Origin: Amyelois transitella
Taxonomy: Eukaryota > Arthropoda > Insecta > Lepidoptera > Pyralidae
Assembly: GCF_032362555.1 (NCBI RefSeq)
Contig: NC_083513.1
Coordinates: forward strand, 1,426,001-1,490,000
Reading direction: 5' to 3'
DNA: 64,000 nt
The notes beneath the pieces are model-generated. The model had not been told where the DNA came from, ran no database searches, and worked only from the letters and a program-made list of their open reading frames with translations. Within the stretch, counting starts at the first letter, position 1. The number at the start of each line of letters is the position of its first letter. A program made the translations under genes and the position numbers. This document shows positions 11,461 to 24,300 of this stretch, in pieces.

Positions 11461-11723
11461 GACTAGAAACTCAAAAAATATGTATCTGTAAACGTCGTAA
11501 AAACCGAATTTTGTGGAGATCTGACGACATTCGTTCTGTATAAAAAAACCTAGGTTTTCTAGTGAACCCTAGGTTCTGAAGCAACACGGTTATAATTGCA
11601 AGCAGGAACATAATCTCACTCAGATGATAAGTAGTGCGTAACTGGCCATGCGCATACGCAATGTCAATTGAATGTATGTGAACGAGAAAACATCGGTCAA
11701 GAAAGCGTGCCTTGTAGTGTATC

Positions 11724-11860
11724 GTATGGGGTAGACAGAGCCAAAAGTCTCGAAAAGACTGAATGAAAGCCACGTTGTTTTATGAATTAAGATGGCATTG
11801 TGATTCAAATAATGAAGTGTTGCTGGCCGATTGCCTTCAAGAAGAATTCCAACTTTATTA
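11724..11860 (-). repeat. R1 fragment
   Basis: Diverged minus fragment from the gtagacagagcc block to the gaattcc block. Confidence 0.65.
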
Positions 11861-11867
11861 ACCACAA

Positions 11868-12065
11868 GAGGCCGCCCCCGACTTCGTCTGCGTGGAATCA
11901 ATTCTGCGGGAACTCCGGGATAAAAAGAAGCCTATTCATGGTCTTCAGCTACCTACATACCAATTTCATCGTAATCGGTTCAGTAGTTTTTGCGTAAAAG
12001 AGTAACAACCATCCGTACTGACATCTTGATATACTCACAAACTTTCGCATTTATAATACTAGTAT
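11868..12065 (+). repeat. R3 family repeat
   Basis: Contains 'gacttcgtctgcgtggaa', 'gggaactccgggataaaaag', 'caatttcatcgtaatcggtt' and an aactttcgcatttataatac end. Confidence 0.75.
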
Positions 12066-12321
12066 CCTATTAGAAGGTTTTCGTTGATCATCTTTTACGA
12101 CATCCACGTGAAAGAAATATATATATTTGTTGATAATATTATATTTGCTATTGCCTCAGTGTTTAAATTTTCTTACACAAATATTAGTGAAGATTTATGA
12201 ATTATTTGTTACGATAAAAGTGGAATTATCTAAGTAAGGGATGAAGCGAAAGAGTGAAAGTCCTAAATGCCGAGAACCACACGATTCATAAAGATAGGGA
12301 AGAGATAGAGTTTCTAATAAT

Positions 12322-12716
12322 TAGAGATCGGATAATCGGATGCATATTTACCTAAACTAATATTTTGTCTAAGAAAGTATGGAGGCGGATTCTTGCTTTC
12401 GGGATTCGAATTATTTTGAATCCCGGTAATTTTATTAAACAAGAAATTGAAACATATCGTATATTAGGTATGATAAACACCTTTATAAACATAAGTGATG
12501 GATGATCATATTTATTAAAAAATTACCTACCTACTGGCATTCCAGAATTATACCGCGTGATTTTTTAGTCAGTACAAAAACATAATTAGAACATTAAGTG
12601 TATCAATGCCGAATCCCGGATTTTTTGAGGTACAGAAGTACGTTCCATACTTACTAACCCAACACCCCAACTTTAGGTAAATATGCATCCGAATATCCGA
12701 TCTCTGCTAATAATAC
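12322..12716. mobile_element. Non-autonomous hAT-type element
   Basis: 395 bp bounded by ~34-bp terminal inverted repeats (left tip tagagatcggataatcgg, right tip its near-perfect complement), flanked by identical 8-bp duplications CTAATAAT at 12314-12321 and 12717-12724. TIR style and 8-bp TSD fit hAT. No transposase frame inside. Confidence 0.8.
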
Positions 12717-12846
12717 TACCGCAATTCGAAGATCGCACCATAAAAATAATTCATTGTTATGCGCCACAAGGCCACAAGCACGCTATGCGCTGACTCTTTC
12801 TGAGAACAGAGTATTTTTTTCATTGAGTATAATATTATATTTATAT

Positions 12847-12967
12847 TATACATACATATGTTGTTACATAAAATCACGCCTTTTACCCGGAGTAGTAGGT
12901 AGGTAAAGATTACATCTTTCCACTTGCCACGATCTCTGCATACTTCCTTCTCTTCATCCACATTCAT
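12847..12967 (-). mobile_element. RTE LINE 3' fragment
   Basis: Short minus fragment with the 'ccacttgccacgatctctgc' block and the cattcat end. Confidence 0.65.
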
Positions 12968-13126
12968 ATATTATATATTGACCTATTTATATATTCTTAT
13001 ATTCCTACAAAGAGTGTTACGCCACCATAACCTTAATTTTAAGTGCAGTATAGTTTCGCATCAAGGCATCAAAGGCATCCGCGGAAGACCAGCGTCTCGG
13101 CTTTCACTGTGATATTTGTAGATCTA

Positions 13127-13389
13127 CATACATACCTACATATAATCACGTCTATAGCCCTTGCGAGGTAGATAGAACCAACAGTCTTGTAAAGACTGAT
13201 AGGCCACGTTCAGCTATTTGGCTTTAAGATAGAATTGAGATTCAAATAGTGACAGGTTGCTAGCCCATCGCCTAAAACAAGAATCCCAAGTTTATAAGCC
13301 TACCCCTTAGTCGCCTTTTACCACATCCATGGGAGAGAGATGGAGTGGTCCTATTCTTTTTTCTATTGGTGCCGGGAATCACACGGCAC
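13127..13389 (-). repeat. R1 retroposon, full length, with target duplication
   Basis: Flanked by TTGTAGATCTA at 13116-13126 and 13390-13400, an 11-bp target duplication. It shows both R1 ends exactly: cacggcac at the 5' end and catacat at the tail. Confidence 0.9.
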
Positions 13390-13420
13390 TTGTAGATCTA
13401 AATTGTCATATTTTTAACGA

Positions 13421-13635
13421 GAGGCCGCCCTCGACTTCGTCCGCGCGTAAATCGTATCATAACTTAACAATCAATCCCGTGGGAACTCCGGGATAAAAAG
13501 CCTATATGTTATTCCGGGTCTTCAGCTACCTACATATCAAATTTCATCGTAATCTGTTCAGAAGTTTTTGCGTGAAAGACTAACAAACATCCATACTGAC
13601 ATACTCACAAACTTTCGCATTCATAATATTAGTAG
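13421..13635 (+). repeat. R3 family repeat
   Basis: Full-length-looking copy ending aactttcgcattcataatat. Inserted 20 bp beyond the R1 target duplication. Confidence 0.75.
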
Positions 13636-14263
13636 GATGTGTTCTATGTATTTTGTACCAAATAAACAATTTTTCTTTCTTTCTTTCTAATCATTACACC
13701 AGCTGGAGAACTTGGGTGCGATTTTGTGAGTTTTCGTTGTTGTATACTTTGCTAAGAAGAACCTGACGTCCTACAGGACCAGGATCCAGTAGTGGTAAAG
13801 AAGCGACTACCGTCCTTCAACCGTGATCCTCATAAGAAATCCTAACCCAATATCTATTAAGCCATGGTAGCCATCCCCTGAACAAGTGACGCTACACACC
13901 AGCACGTACTAGAAATTACCACAGATAAAGAAAAACACAAACAAGTTACGCTATCTTTACCCCCTGCGAGAATTTATATTTAGTTTGCAAACATGTGCAT
14001 CCTTTTACAAACTAGCAAATACGACTATCTGCTATTATTTATTACCAGTGTCTTATTTACTATACTGTAACAATGGAATATTTTAAGAAATGTTATCGGC
14101 GTAGTCGCAGACGGTACCCGGATCTTGGGATCATTTTTAGCCAAAGATTTATTAACCCCTGAATAATTTTAGTGAATGTAAAATTTCTAGCTTTAGACCC
14201 GTCCAAAGGTATCCTGGCACAGATTGTATTCTCTCAAAGTTTAGCGAGATTTCTTGTGTTTCT
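13636..14263. other. Unassigned intergenic DNA (A-B)
   Basis: Contains a short (tttc)n run at 13670-13690 and no supported gene. Confidence 0.4.
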
Positions 14264-14530
14264 ACATACATACATACCAACATATAGTCACGTCTATATC
14301 CCTTACGGAGAAGCCAGAGCCAACAAACAGTCTTGAAGAGACTAATAGGCCACGTTCAGCTTTTTAGCTTGATGATGGAATTGAGATTCAAATTGTGTGT
14401 GACAGGTTGCTAGCCCATCGCGTAGAAGAGTCCTTGACTAATAAACCTATTCCTTAGTCGCCTTTTCGACATCCATGGGAAAGAGGAGTGGTCTTCATCC
14501 TTTTTTATCGGTGCCGGTGACCGCACGGCT
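14264..14530 (-). repeat. R1 retroposon, full length
   Basis: Minus copy, moderately diverged, with tail catacatacatacc. Confidence 0.8.
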
Positions 14531-15026
14531 TTTGGATTTCTGATAGTACAATTAGGACCAGTTCTTGCACGATCGATGATTTTGAAATAAACTATCAAAA
14601 TAAGTTAAATTTTTGGTATCTACTAGTTTAATTAGAACTTCAAATATAAATTAGCAAATACAGACGCTACTGGCAGAGGCAAATAAGCTGTCGTTTGGAC
14701 GATATCAGTTAAGATGAAGTAACAGTGACTATGGAACTCTCGCGCGTGTGACGACAGTCCCTGGGGTTATATAAAGTAAATTTCTTCAAGATATTGCTGA
14801 TAAAAAACCAAAGAGCCGTTGGAGACGTGTCTGTAGTTTTAAATTTATTTTAAATAGGTCTCCATTTGGGAAATATAAAGGTAAAGATTTTAAATTAAAA
14901 GGTATCATTGTTACTTTACTCGTAGTAAATCTGAACAAAGAATTTGAGCTTCTAGACTTTTCTATACAGTAATCAGCCATATTTATAGAAATTCTTTGAC
15001 TTTTTTTTTCAATTCAACATGAAAGG

Positions 15027-15188
15027 TTAGTGCGAGTTATACTCGATGAAACACATCGAGCAAGTAATCACGAATTTGTATGGAATTGCATAAGTGTCAT
15101 CGCGTTACTACTAGATGGCGCTGATCAAATCACATACAAATTCGCGTTTACTTGCTCGACGCTTTTGATCGAGTAAAACTCGCACCAA
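15027..15188. mobile_element. R4 MITE-like element
   Basis: 162 bp starting ttagtgcgagttatactcga and ending ctcgcaccaa, with long imperfect terminal inverted repeats around a central 'tcatcgcgttac...agatggcgctgatc' core. A second copy is at 40594-40772, and a piece of a third end follows at 15195-15220. Confidence 0.75.
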
Positions 15189-15339
15189 GAGGGATTAGTG
15201 CGAGTTTATCTCGAACAAAGCAAAGTTAACAAGTTAACAAAATTTACTTCTGTATCTCACAATGTGTGTTTCAGTCTAGCCCATTAGGGAATAAGTCGCG
15301 ACAACGCGAATTTGTGCAAAAGTATTTATTGTTTCAGCC

Positions 15340-18300
15340 ATGAAACAGAAGATGGAAATCATTGAAGTGGAGAGGCGTATACCACACGGCGTCACCACGG
15401 TGGAGGATGCTTTAACTGTTGCAGGTACAATACATACATATAATTCAAAATTCAAATTCAAAATTCAAAATTTTTATTCTTTACTATAGGATACTATATA
15501 TCGCTTAATAATTGTCAAAACGTATGGTTTAACAACATTGGTTGACGTCAAATAAATTACTTAAAAACTAATTTTACTGCCGCTTCCAAGGCGTCAGTGC
15601 AGAAGAAGCGGTAACAAACTGCACTGCAGCATTTTCTTCAACAACGTCAACTTCACAATATTAATTAAACTTAGAATAGACTGTGGACGAGAGAATACAT
15701 TGTTCAGATTTATATATTTATGAGATTTAATTACAAAGATTTATGTACAGAGTGTACTGAATTTTGATTTAAGTTCAAATCAAACTAACGTTTATATCCC
15801 TTGCGCGGTAGACAGAGCCAACAGTCTTCAGTCGTCAGCCTTTGCCTAAGTCGCCCTAAGTGTGGTCCCAAACTGCTGGGAACCATACGGCCTCTACGTG
15901 ATTTAAGAACTTTTCATCGACATTTATGTATCCATAGAAAATAAAACGATTACAGATGACCCAAATATAGGTAGTTGTCTGCCTAAATTATCTTTACAAA
16001 TATGTACGCATCACTACATAGTATAAAACAAAGTCGCTATTTTAGTCTGTTTGTCTGTATGCTTAAATCTTTAAAATTACGCAACGGATTTTGATGCGGT
16101 TTTTGTAACAGATAGAGTGATTCAAGAGGAATGTATAACTTTTTCCGAATTTTGCACCCGTACGAAGCCGGGGCGGATCGCTAGTTGCTTATAATACAAT
16201 TTTTTCACAGTTACTCGTTCTTTTCTAGGTTTTGGCAAGTACAATATCGGGTTACTGTTGCTATGCAGTTGGACTCTTCAAGCGATGGGAATGGACTTGT
16301 TTGGGACCACTTTCGTGGTGGCAGCGGCCATCTGTGACCTTCAGATCAACTTGCAAGAAAGAGCATTGCTTAGTGCAATGCCTTTAGTAGGTTAGTGGTT
16401 GGAATATTTATGGAGAATTTTACCATACGAGATGGACAGTTATCCCAACAACATTCATATAGTCACGTCTATATCCTTTGCGGGGTAGACAGAGCCCACA
16501 GTCCCGAAAAGACTGAAAGCTCACGTTCAGCTGTATGGCTTCATGATGAAATTGAGATTCAAATAGTTACATTTTGCTAGCCGATTGCCTACAAGAGGAA
16601 TCCCACGTTTTTTGTTTGTTATCTCTTCACGGGTTATCTGCTGAATTAATCTTCTTGAAATATCACATTTATATAATTAAGTCTGCAGTGGGACAAAGGG
16701 CTTCAAATTCGTCGCTTTTTGTAAATGGCACAATTTACACGGACGAAGCTGCGGCTATTAACTAGTAAATTATAAAACTGTGGTTAGATGTTTTCGTTAT
16801 TTGAAGAATCTGCACTTAACAAAAGAGTATGTCTCTTTAATTCATTATTATTTTTGAAATGATTTATAAAGCGACAAGCAATTAAACATTACTGAAGATA
16901 ATGTAACGCAAATGTTTAAAAACTAATTTGATTTTGAGATTTCCCATCTTGATTTTCTTCGTCAAGACCTTTTGCAATAATTATTATTCTATATTTAGGG
17001 GTAGTTGTCGGAGCCCAGCTTTGGGGTTACATCTCAGATACCAAAGGGCGGAAACTCACGCTGATGCTGTCAATGTCAGTGGGCTTCGTGTTCGGAGCCG
17101 CCAGCAGTTTCGCAGCAGACTGGCGCGTCATGGCTGTTCTTAAACTGATCTCTTCTACATTGTAAGAAACTTCTTTATGTTCTTTGTTATACATACATAA
17201 AATCACGCTTCTTTCCCGGAGAGACTACATTTTTCCACTTGCTACGATCTCTGCATACTTCCTTCGCTTCATCCACATTCATAACTCTCTTCATGCAAGC
17301 TCGGCGGTTTCGGGCACACTTGACCTGACCCTTTACCAGGACGTCCTTAATTTGATAAAGATATGTTCGTCTAGGCCTTCCCTCTCCAACCTTTTCCTCC
17401 ACACTCTCCTTGTGTATCTGCTTAGTCAACCTGCTTTTATTTATCCATCTCCACATGACCAAACCATCTTAACCTACCCTTTTCTATTCCTGTAACTACA
17501 TCTTCTTTCACATCACAACATTGCTAAACAATATGATCCAAAAGGGTTAGGTTCCCAGGCTAAGGTTTGCGGAGTTCAGACGGGAGTCGCTTCGTGTAAA
17601 AACCTGACTCACCCAATACAGAATACGTGTTTTGCATGTGTTGTCTGTTCCTCTTACCTAACCCTTGCCTTAACTGACAAGGAGCAGTATTTTCATAAGA
17701 ATGTCGAATTTCTACTCCAACCAACGATACCTTTTGAGAGACACGAAGCGTCATATCTCCACGTACTCTACTGCCATAAATCTTAACGATGTAAAGTTTA
17801 GTATAACTACTAAGTATTTGCGAGAAGGCGTAACGTTAGTAGTAGCATTAGTTTAGACAAATACAGATATTTGTTCTGACAAATATGTACGTTTATCAGA
17901 TAAGTTGCGTTCAAATAAAGCTTTGTTTGTCAACTATTTTTGTAACACACATGGAATATCCGATATTGACATTGTCCTCGTCTAGAATATTTTAGTTAGA
18001 TCCGGCCTACGCGAATGGCAGAAATTATTTAACATACCTATGTACCCATTGGGAATTAATACTACTGAGTGGCTTTACAATAGCCAAAGCCACTAACTAA
18101 GTTTGGTTCATGAATGTAATAAATTTTTAAACGATTTTTGATCATCTCATACAAATTGAACGACAAACTTTATGCAGCTTTTTATGTGAGAATTCGTTCT
18201 GTTGCGCACGACTTCTATCAGATCTTGTTGTGTTTCATTTTATTTAAAAACAAAAAAGGGGTGTTTAAAAGCCAGCCAGCATTATCTTGGGAAATAAATT

Positions 18301-21300
18301 TCGCCAGGATCACACAGATGTACCTGATACCTTTTCCTTATAGAATACAATACCACTTGACAGTATTATCAACTCTGTACTCATTTTCAGTACATCTGCC
18401 AGCAATTCAGCTGCGTACGCGCTGCTGGGAGAGAGCTGTCCATCGCGTATGCGTGGGCGCGCCATGTTGCTGGGCACCATCGCTCTAATGTGCGCACAGG
18501 GAACTGTTGCAGGTACGAGTCATTAGCTAAATTTTCTTTATGGTACCGTCCTTTGCAGAGAAACATGACCGACTATTCGTACAGACAAGAACCTAAAGTG
18601 ATTCCCTTTATATACGGAAATGCACCGTAGGTACTTGGTATGGTGATGTCAACGAACTAAATATTGTACGTGTAATCTTAGAATAAATACCCAGATAGTC
18701 GGAGGTAGTCAAATCTCTGCAACAAACTGAAATTGTTCTCTTTAAAATTTTCAAATGTTAATTGTTTACAGCCTTCGCCTACCCAATTCTTCCCATGGAC
18801 TTCTCCTACCACATCGGCTTCCTTGGCATCAACTACAGATCTTGGCGACTCCTAGGCCTCGTGATTTCCTTGCCTTGTGCAGCCACCGCTGTTCTGTTGA
18901 CCTTGGTCTATGAGAGCCCGAAGTTTCTGGCAGCCCAAGGACGGTATGATGAAGCTTTAAAAGTCTTGAAGAATATCTACAGGATCAACGCGGGGAAGAT
19001 TGATGGTGATTTTCCCGTAAGTGTTGTGTTTCAGAATAAACAAACATACATATATACAATGGTCACGTATATATCCCTTGTGGGGAAGACAGAGCAAACA
19101 GTCTTGACAAGACTGATAGGCCACGTTCAGCTGTTTGGCTTAAAGATAGAATTGGGATTCAAATAGTGACAGGTTGCTAGCCCATCCGCATAGCCCACCC
19201 GCACAAGACGTGATTATATGTTTATATATATGATTAGAAAAGTCGCAAATTACATCCAGGAAACATTGTATGTAATGATCTATTAGTATATTTTGCTACC
19301 ACGAACACTATGATCAGTTGTCTCAATTTAAGTACACGATTTCATTTCAGGCATCTTCTCATTTATTTAGATAATTTTGGAAAATCCACAAATTTATTAA
19401 CCAAGGTATATTTGAAATTTCGTACAGATTAAGAAACTTCACGAAGATAAGGATAATGAATGCGTCAACAGAAAGGAATCTCTACTAGTGTCGATGTGGA
19501 AACAAACAGTGCCTCTGTTCCAGCGGCCACTGCTCTTCAGAACGCTACATCTTTTCTCTTTGGTCATCATTATCTATGTAACGTAAGTTTTCTGTTATAC
19601 CCTTTCGAGTTGACGCCTACTGGCTAATTTCTAATGTCTGAGTGGTTAAAGTGAAACGGCTTACGGCTTACGATATGGGTTCTGAACTATGAACCTCTGT
19701 ACGTTTGAATAAGGGTTACTATGGTTTGTACTACTCTTTAAAGGAAAACCAACGTGTAGACGGGATGATTGTTTATTTGCAACTGATTCACATAATGACA
19801 GCTCCTATCAATTGGACAATGCATTTGAACATCGAACATTCCGCCCGCCAAAGGGCTGTTACAGGCCTTTAAATAACAAAAATAATGAAAGAACATGTTA
19901 TTCTTAGAATCCACATTTGCATTAAGTACCTAACAGCTATAATAAACTTTAAACAAAAAGTATATAAAACTAAATATTAATTATTTAACTTTCTTATAAC
20001 AATTTATAAGTAAAACCTACATGCCATATACTAAATAATGAAATTAACTTAGCCCTTTCGTTAAATGAAACTAAACATGAAAATAATTCTATAAAATAAA
20101 CAAAGTTCATTATTCATTATCAATAGGTAAAAGACATAACTTGGTGATAGGTCTTTTCACAATTTTATCACCGCTTTTAACACTGTAAACCCTGGTTATA
20201 CCGTCAGTTCCGGGATGTTTCTCCGTTACTCGTCCAAGTAGCCATTTACCAGGAGGCAGCCCATCAGTTTTGATGAGAACTATTTGACCGATTTTAAACT
20301 CGTCTACCTTTCTTAACCATTTGGGTCTTTGTTGAAGTCGAGACAAATACTCATCTTGCCATCTGGTCCAAAACTCATTAAGTAATTTCTGCGTATAACG
20401 CCATCTGGATAAATGACTCATAGAAGAGAAATTTTTCTGGCGAGACGGTACTACTATAGGGGCCTCACCAATCAAGAAATGTCCAGGGGTAAGAATTTCA
20501 AAACTATCTGGATTTGTATCATCAACTGGGCACAGTGGTCTCGAATTTAAACAAGCCTCCACCTGACATAAAATTGTACTCAGTTCTTCGAAAGTCAGGT
20601 GGGTATTAAGTATCCTTTTCAGGTGATATTTCAGAGACTTGACGCCTGCTTCCCAAAGTCCGCCAAAGGTGGGACTATGCGCCGGGATGAAGTGCCACTG
20701 AGTGCCGTCCAATGCAAGTTTTTCTGAAATTTCTCCTTCAAACTCTAATTTAGCTTCTTTCCATTCCAGTGCTAATTCTTTGTTGGCGCCGATGAAATTA
20801 CGTCCCTGATCACTCCACAGGTTGGTACATTTGCCTCTTCTTGCTACAAATCTCTTAAAAGCTCCTATAAAGGCTTCTGATGTTAAATCACCTACAAGTT
20901 CTAGGTGAATAGCTTTCGTAGCCATGCATATAAAAATTGAAATGTAACTCTTGCTGGTTTTTGCACCTCGACCTTTTGACATTAGTACCTGATAAGGACC
21001 GGCAAAATCAACGCCACTATTACAGAAGGGTCTAGCTGGAGTCACACGTTCTTTCGGTAGATCACCCATGAGTTGTGTTCTAGTAGCAGCACTCTGTTTG
21101 GCACAAATTAAACATCGATGAATGCAGGATTTTACTGTTCTTTTAGCATTGATAATCCAGTACCTTTCCCTCAGAAATGTCAACATTAATTGAATTCCGC
21201 CGTGTAATGTCTTTACATGAGCATCTGCCACAAGAAGTAATGTTAAAGGATTCTTTGCACTTAATATTATAGGGTTCTTCTTCGAGTTATTCAAATTAGC

Positions 21301-24300
21301 ATGGCGAATCCTACCGCCCACCCTGAGAATATTATTTGCGTCAATGAAAGGATGTAAGGATTTAAGATTGCTTCTCCTTTTAACCCTGCCTCTTTTCCTT
21401 AGATCAACCATTTCTTCTTCAAAATCCTTTTTCTGTACAATTCTTATGCACACATCGAGTGCGCTTTCCAACTCTTCCGTTGTTATAGGTACATCTAAAG
21501 TTTTAACTCCATAACTTTTATATTTCAGAAATCTTTTGCAATAAGTTATTGTTTTTAACAGTTCTTTCAACGTGTCAAAATCTTCAAATTTGGTAAGTAA
21601 AAATTCTTTATTATCTTTATCATCTTCTATATAATTATCTTGTACTTTAGTATTTACTAATATATCTCTTCTTATCTCTAATTCTGTTATTAAGTTGTTC
21701 ATTTTCTTCACAGGTAGCTCTTCATTCTTCAGCCAGTTTGGTCCCTGCCACCACAATAGATTGTTTTGTAAATCAGGTAGTAATAAACCTCTAGAAGCCA
21801 GGTCAGCGGGATTCTCATCAGTTCGGACATGATACCATTTGTTTCCAATGTTGTCTAAAATTGTAATCACTCTATTTCTGACGAAAGTTTGCCATCGAAT
21901 CGGATCCCCTTCCAACCATGCTAAAACTATCGTGGAGTCAGTCCATGCAAAAAACTGATCTTTAGGTATTCGAGTAGCTTCACTAATTTGTTTCAGCAAT
22001 TGAGATAAAAGAACTGCACCACACAATTCCAGCCTCGGTAAAGATACTGGCTTAACTGGCGCAACTCTTGTTCGAGCAGCGATGAGGCTTATCTTAAAAT
22101 TTCCATCATCAGTTCGGGCTCTAAGGTAAGCAACTGCTCCATAAGCTTTATTAGACGCATCGCAATACCCATGCACAGTGACCTCATTTAAATTGTCTTG
22201 AGTAGTGTTCATCCATCTCTTTAATTTTATTTGTTTTAGGTGTTCATAACTATTTCTTATATTAATCCATTCCTCTTTTGTTTCAGAATCGAGATCATCA
22301 TCCCAGCCGACTCCTTTTAACCATAACTTTTGTATTAATATTTTTGCAGGAAGCAATGCAGGGGCCAGCCAACCGAGCGGATCGAAGAGGCGTTGGATCT
22401 CTGCTAATATAGTTCTTTTATTTATGACTTTTTCTAAATGAGGCAACTGAAAATTATACTGAAACACGTCTTCCCCCATATTCCAGGAAACTCCAAGTGC
22501 TTTAGTCATCCCATCTAACTTGATATCTAGTTTTACTTTTATACTTCTGTTAGACGGCTTAATCTGTTTAAGAAATTCTGAGCTATTAGATGTCCATTTT
22601 TGTAGATTCATACCTCCTCTTTTAAGAATTTCAGCTATATTCATCGCTGTGTCTAAAGCTTCAGGCACAGTATCTGATCCAGACATCAGGTCATCCATAT
22701 AAAAGTCTTCGTGGATCGTTTTTGCTGCCACTGGATGTTCCTTGCCTTCATCTTTTGCGATTTGTTGGAGCGTCTTCACCGCCAAGTAAGGAGCACAAGC
22801 TGTGCCGAAAGTAATTCTTAAAAGGCGATAGTCTTTTATTGTTCCAGTGGAGTCTCGCCAGAGGATACGTTGAAAGTCTGCGTCTTCTTTTGTTACTAAA
22901 ATTTGCCTATACATCATTTGGACATCTGCCGTAAAACAAACTCGTTTCATTCTCCACCTTATAACAAGCGATCTCATATCTTCCTGTATTTGTGGTCCAA
23001 CCATCAGTTCATCGTTAAGAGATACGTGATTTGAACCTTTTGATGATGCATCAAACACTATACGGACCTTAGACGTATCCCTATCTAGTTTTATCACTGC
23101 GTGGTGAGGAAGATATACTGCTGGATTGTTCTTTTCATTTTCCGGAACTTCTTCTAGATGATTTAATGTTTTATATTCTTCAAATACTTTTGTGTATTCT
23201 TCCTTCAATAATTTGTCCTTCCTAAATCTTCTTTCTATTTGTTCTAATCTTCTAATAGCTATCTCTCTAGTGTTTCCGTTTCGACATTGAGGATTATCAG
23301 TCTTAAATGGTAATTTTACCACGTATCTCCCTTCTTCTTGTCTACTATATGTTTCTTCAAATAGACGTTCACATCTCTCTTCCTCCTTTGTATATTTCTT
23401 CTTTGTGTCAGGCTCTATTTCCCAAAAGCTCTTCAGCATGTTGTCTATGTCTAGCTGATGATGCATGACAATTATTTCTTCAGAGGAAGATGTGTCTTGT
23501 ATTGCTCCAAATAAGATCCAACCAAGGTGTGTGTTTTGAGCGCATGGTGAACCTAGGGGACCTTTGATTAATTCATTCTTCAAAATTTGGGAACAAACTT
23601 CAACACCAAGAAGAAGGTCGATTCTTCCTACTTCATTAAAATTGGGATCAGCTAAGGTGAGTCCTCGTAAATGTGTCCAATTGTTTGATGGTATCTTAAT
23701 AGTCTTTGTTGGCAGGTGTGTGGTCAATTGTGTGGCCATAACATAGGCTTTCATACCGAGCTTGAACGTATCCTCATGATTGGATAAAAGTTCCAGCTGT
23801 ACCACGTGCTTAACTGTAGTCTTGGTTGAACCCACACCTGTGATGTTTCCTTTAGCCGATGTTCTCTTTACTTTTAATGTTTGAGTTGCTCTTTCGCTAA
23901 TGAAATTAGCTTGGGATCCCGGATCTACTAACGCGCGCAATATTGTTACGTATCCTTTCTCATCTCTTACAGGGACCAATGCGGTAGCGAGCAAAGCTGT
24001 AGACTTCTTCGCTGTGAAATGAGTTGCTATTGCGTCGTTTGTTTCTTCGTCTTCCTGTTGTTCATCTTTTGTGTCATCAAGTTGGCTGTGGTGAGTTTGT
24101 ACATTGTCTGTAGTTTGGAATTCTCTCTTTTCGTGAAGCAAAGTGTGGTGTTTTCTCTTACAGATACGACAGGTAACTGGCAAACGACATTTCCATGCTG
24201 AATGACCTTCAGCTAAACAATTGAAGCATAGGTTTTTGTTTCTTACAAATTCACTTCTTTCCCGCGGCTGCAGTTTACCAAATACCTTGCAGTGACTTAA

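Noticed and set aside
14766-14780. TATA-like 'ttatataaag' upstream of gene B
   Set aside because: It lies 570 bp from the ATG with an unresolved 5' UTR; such strings are common in this AT-rich DNA.
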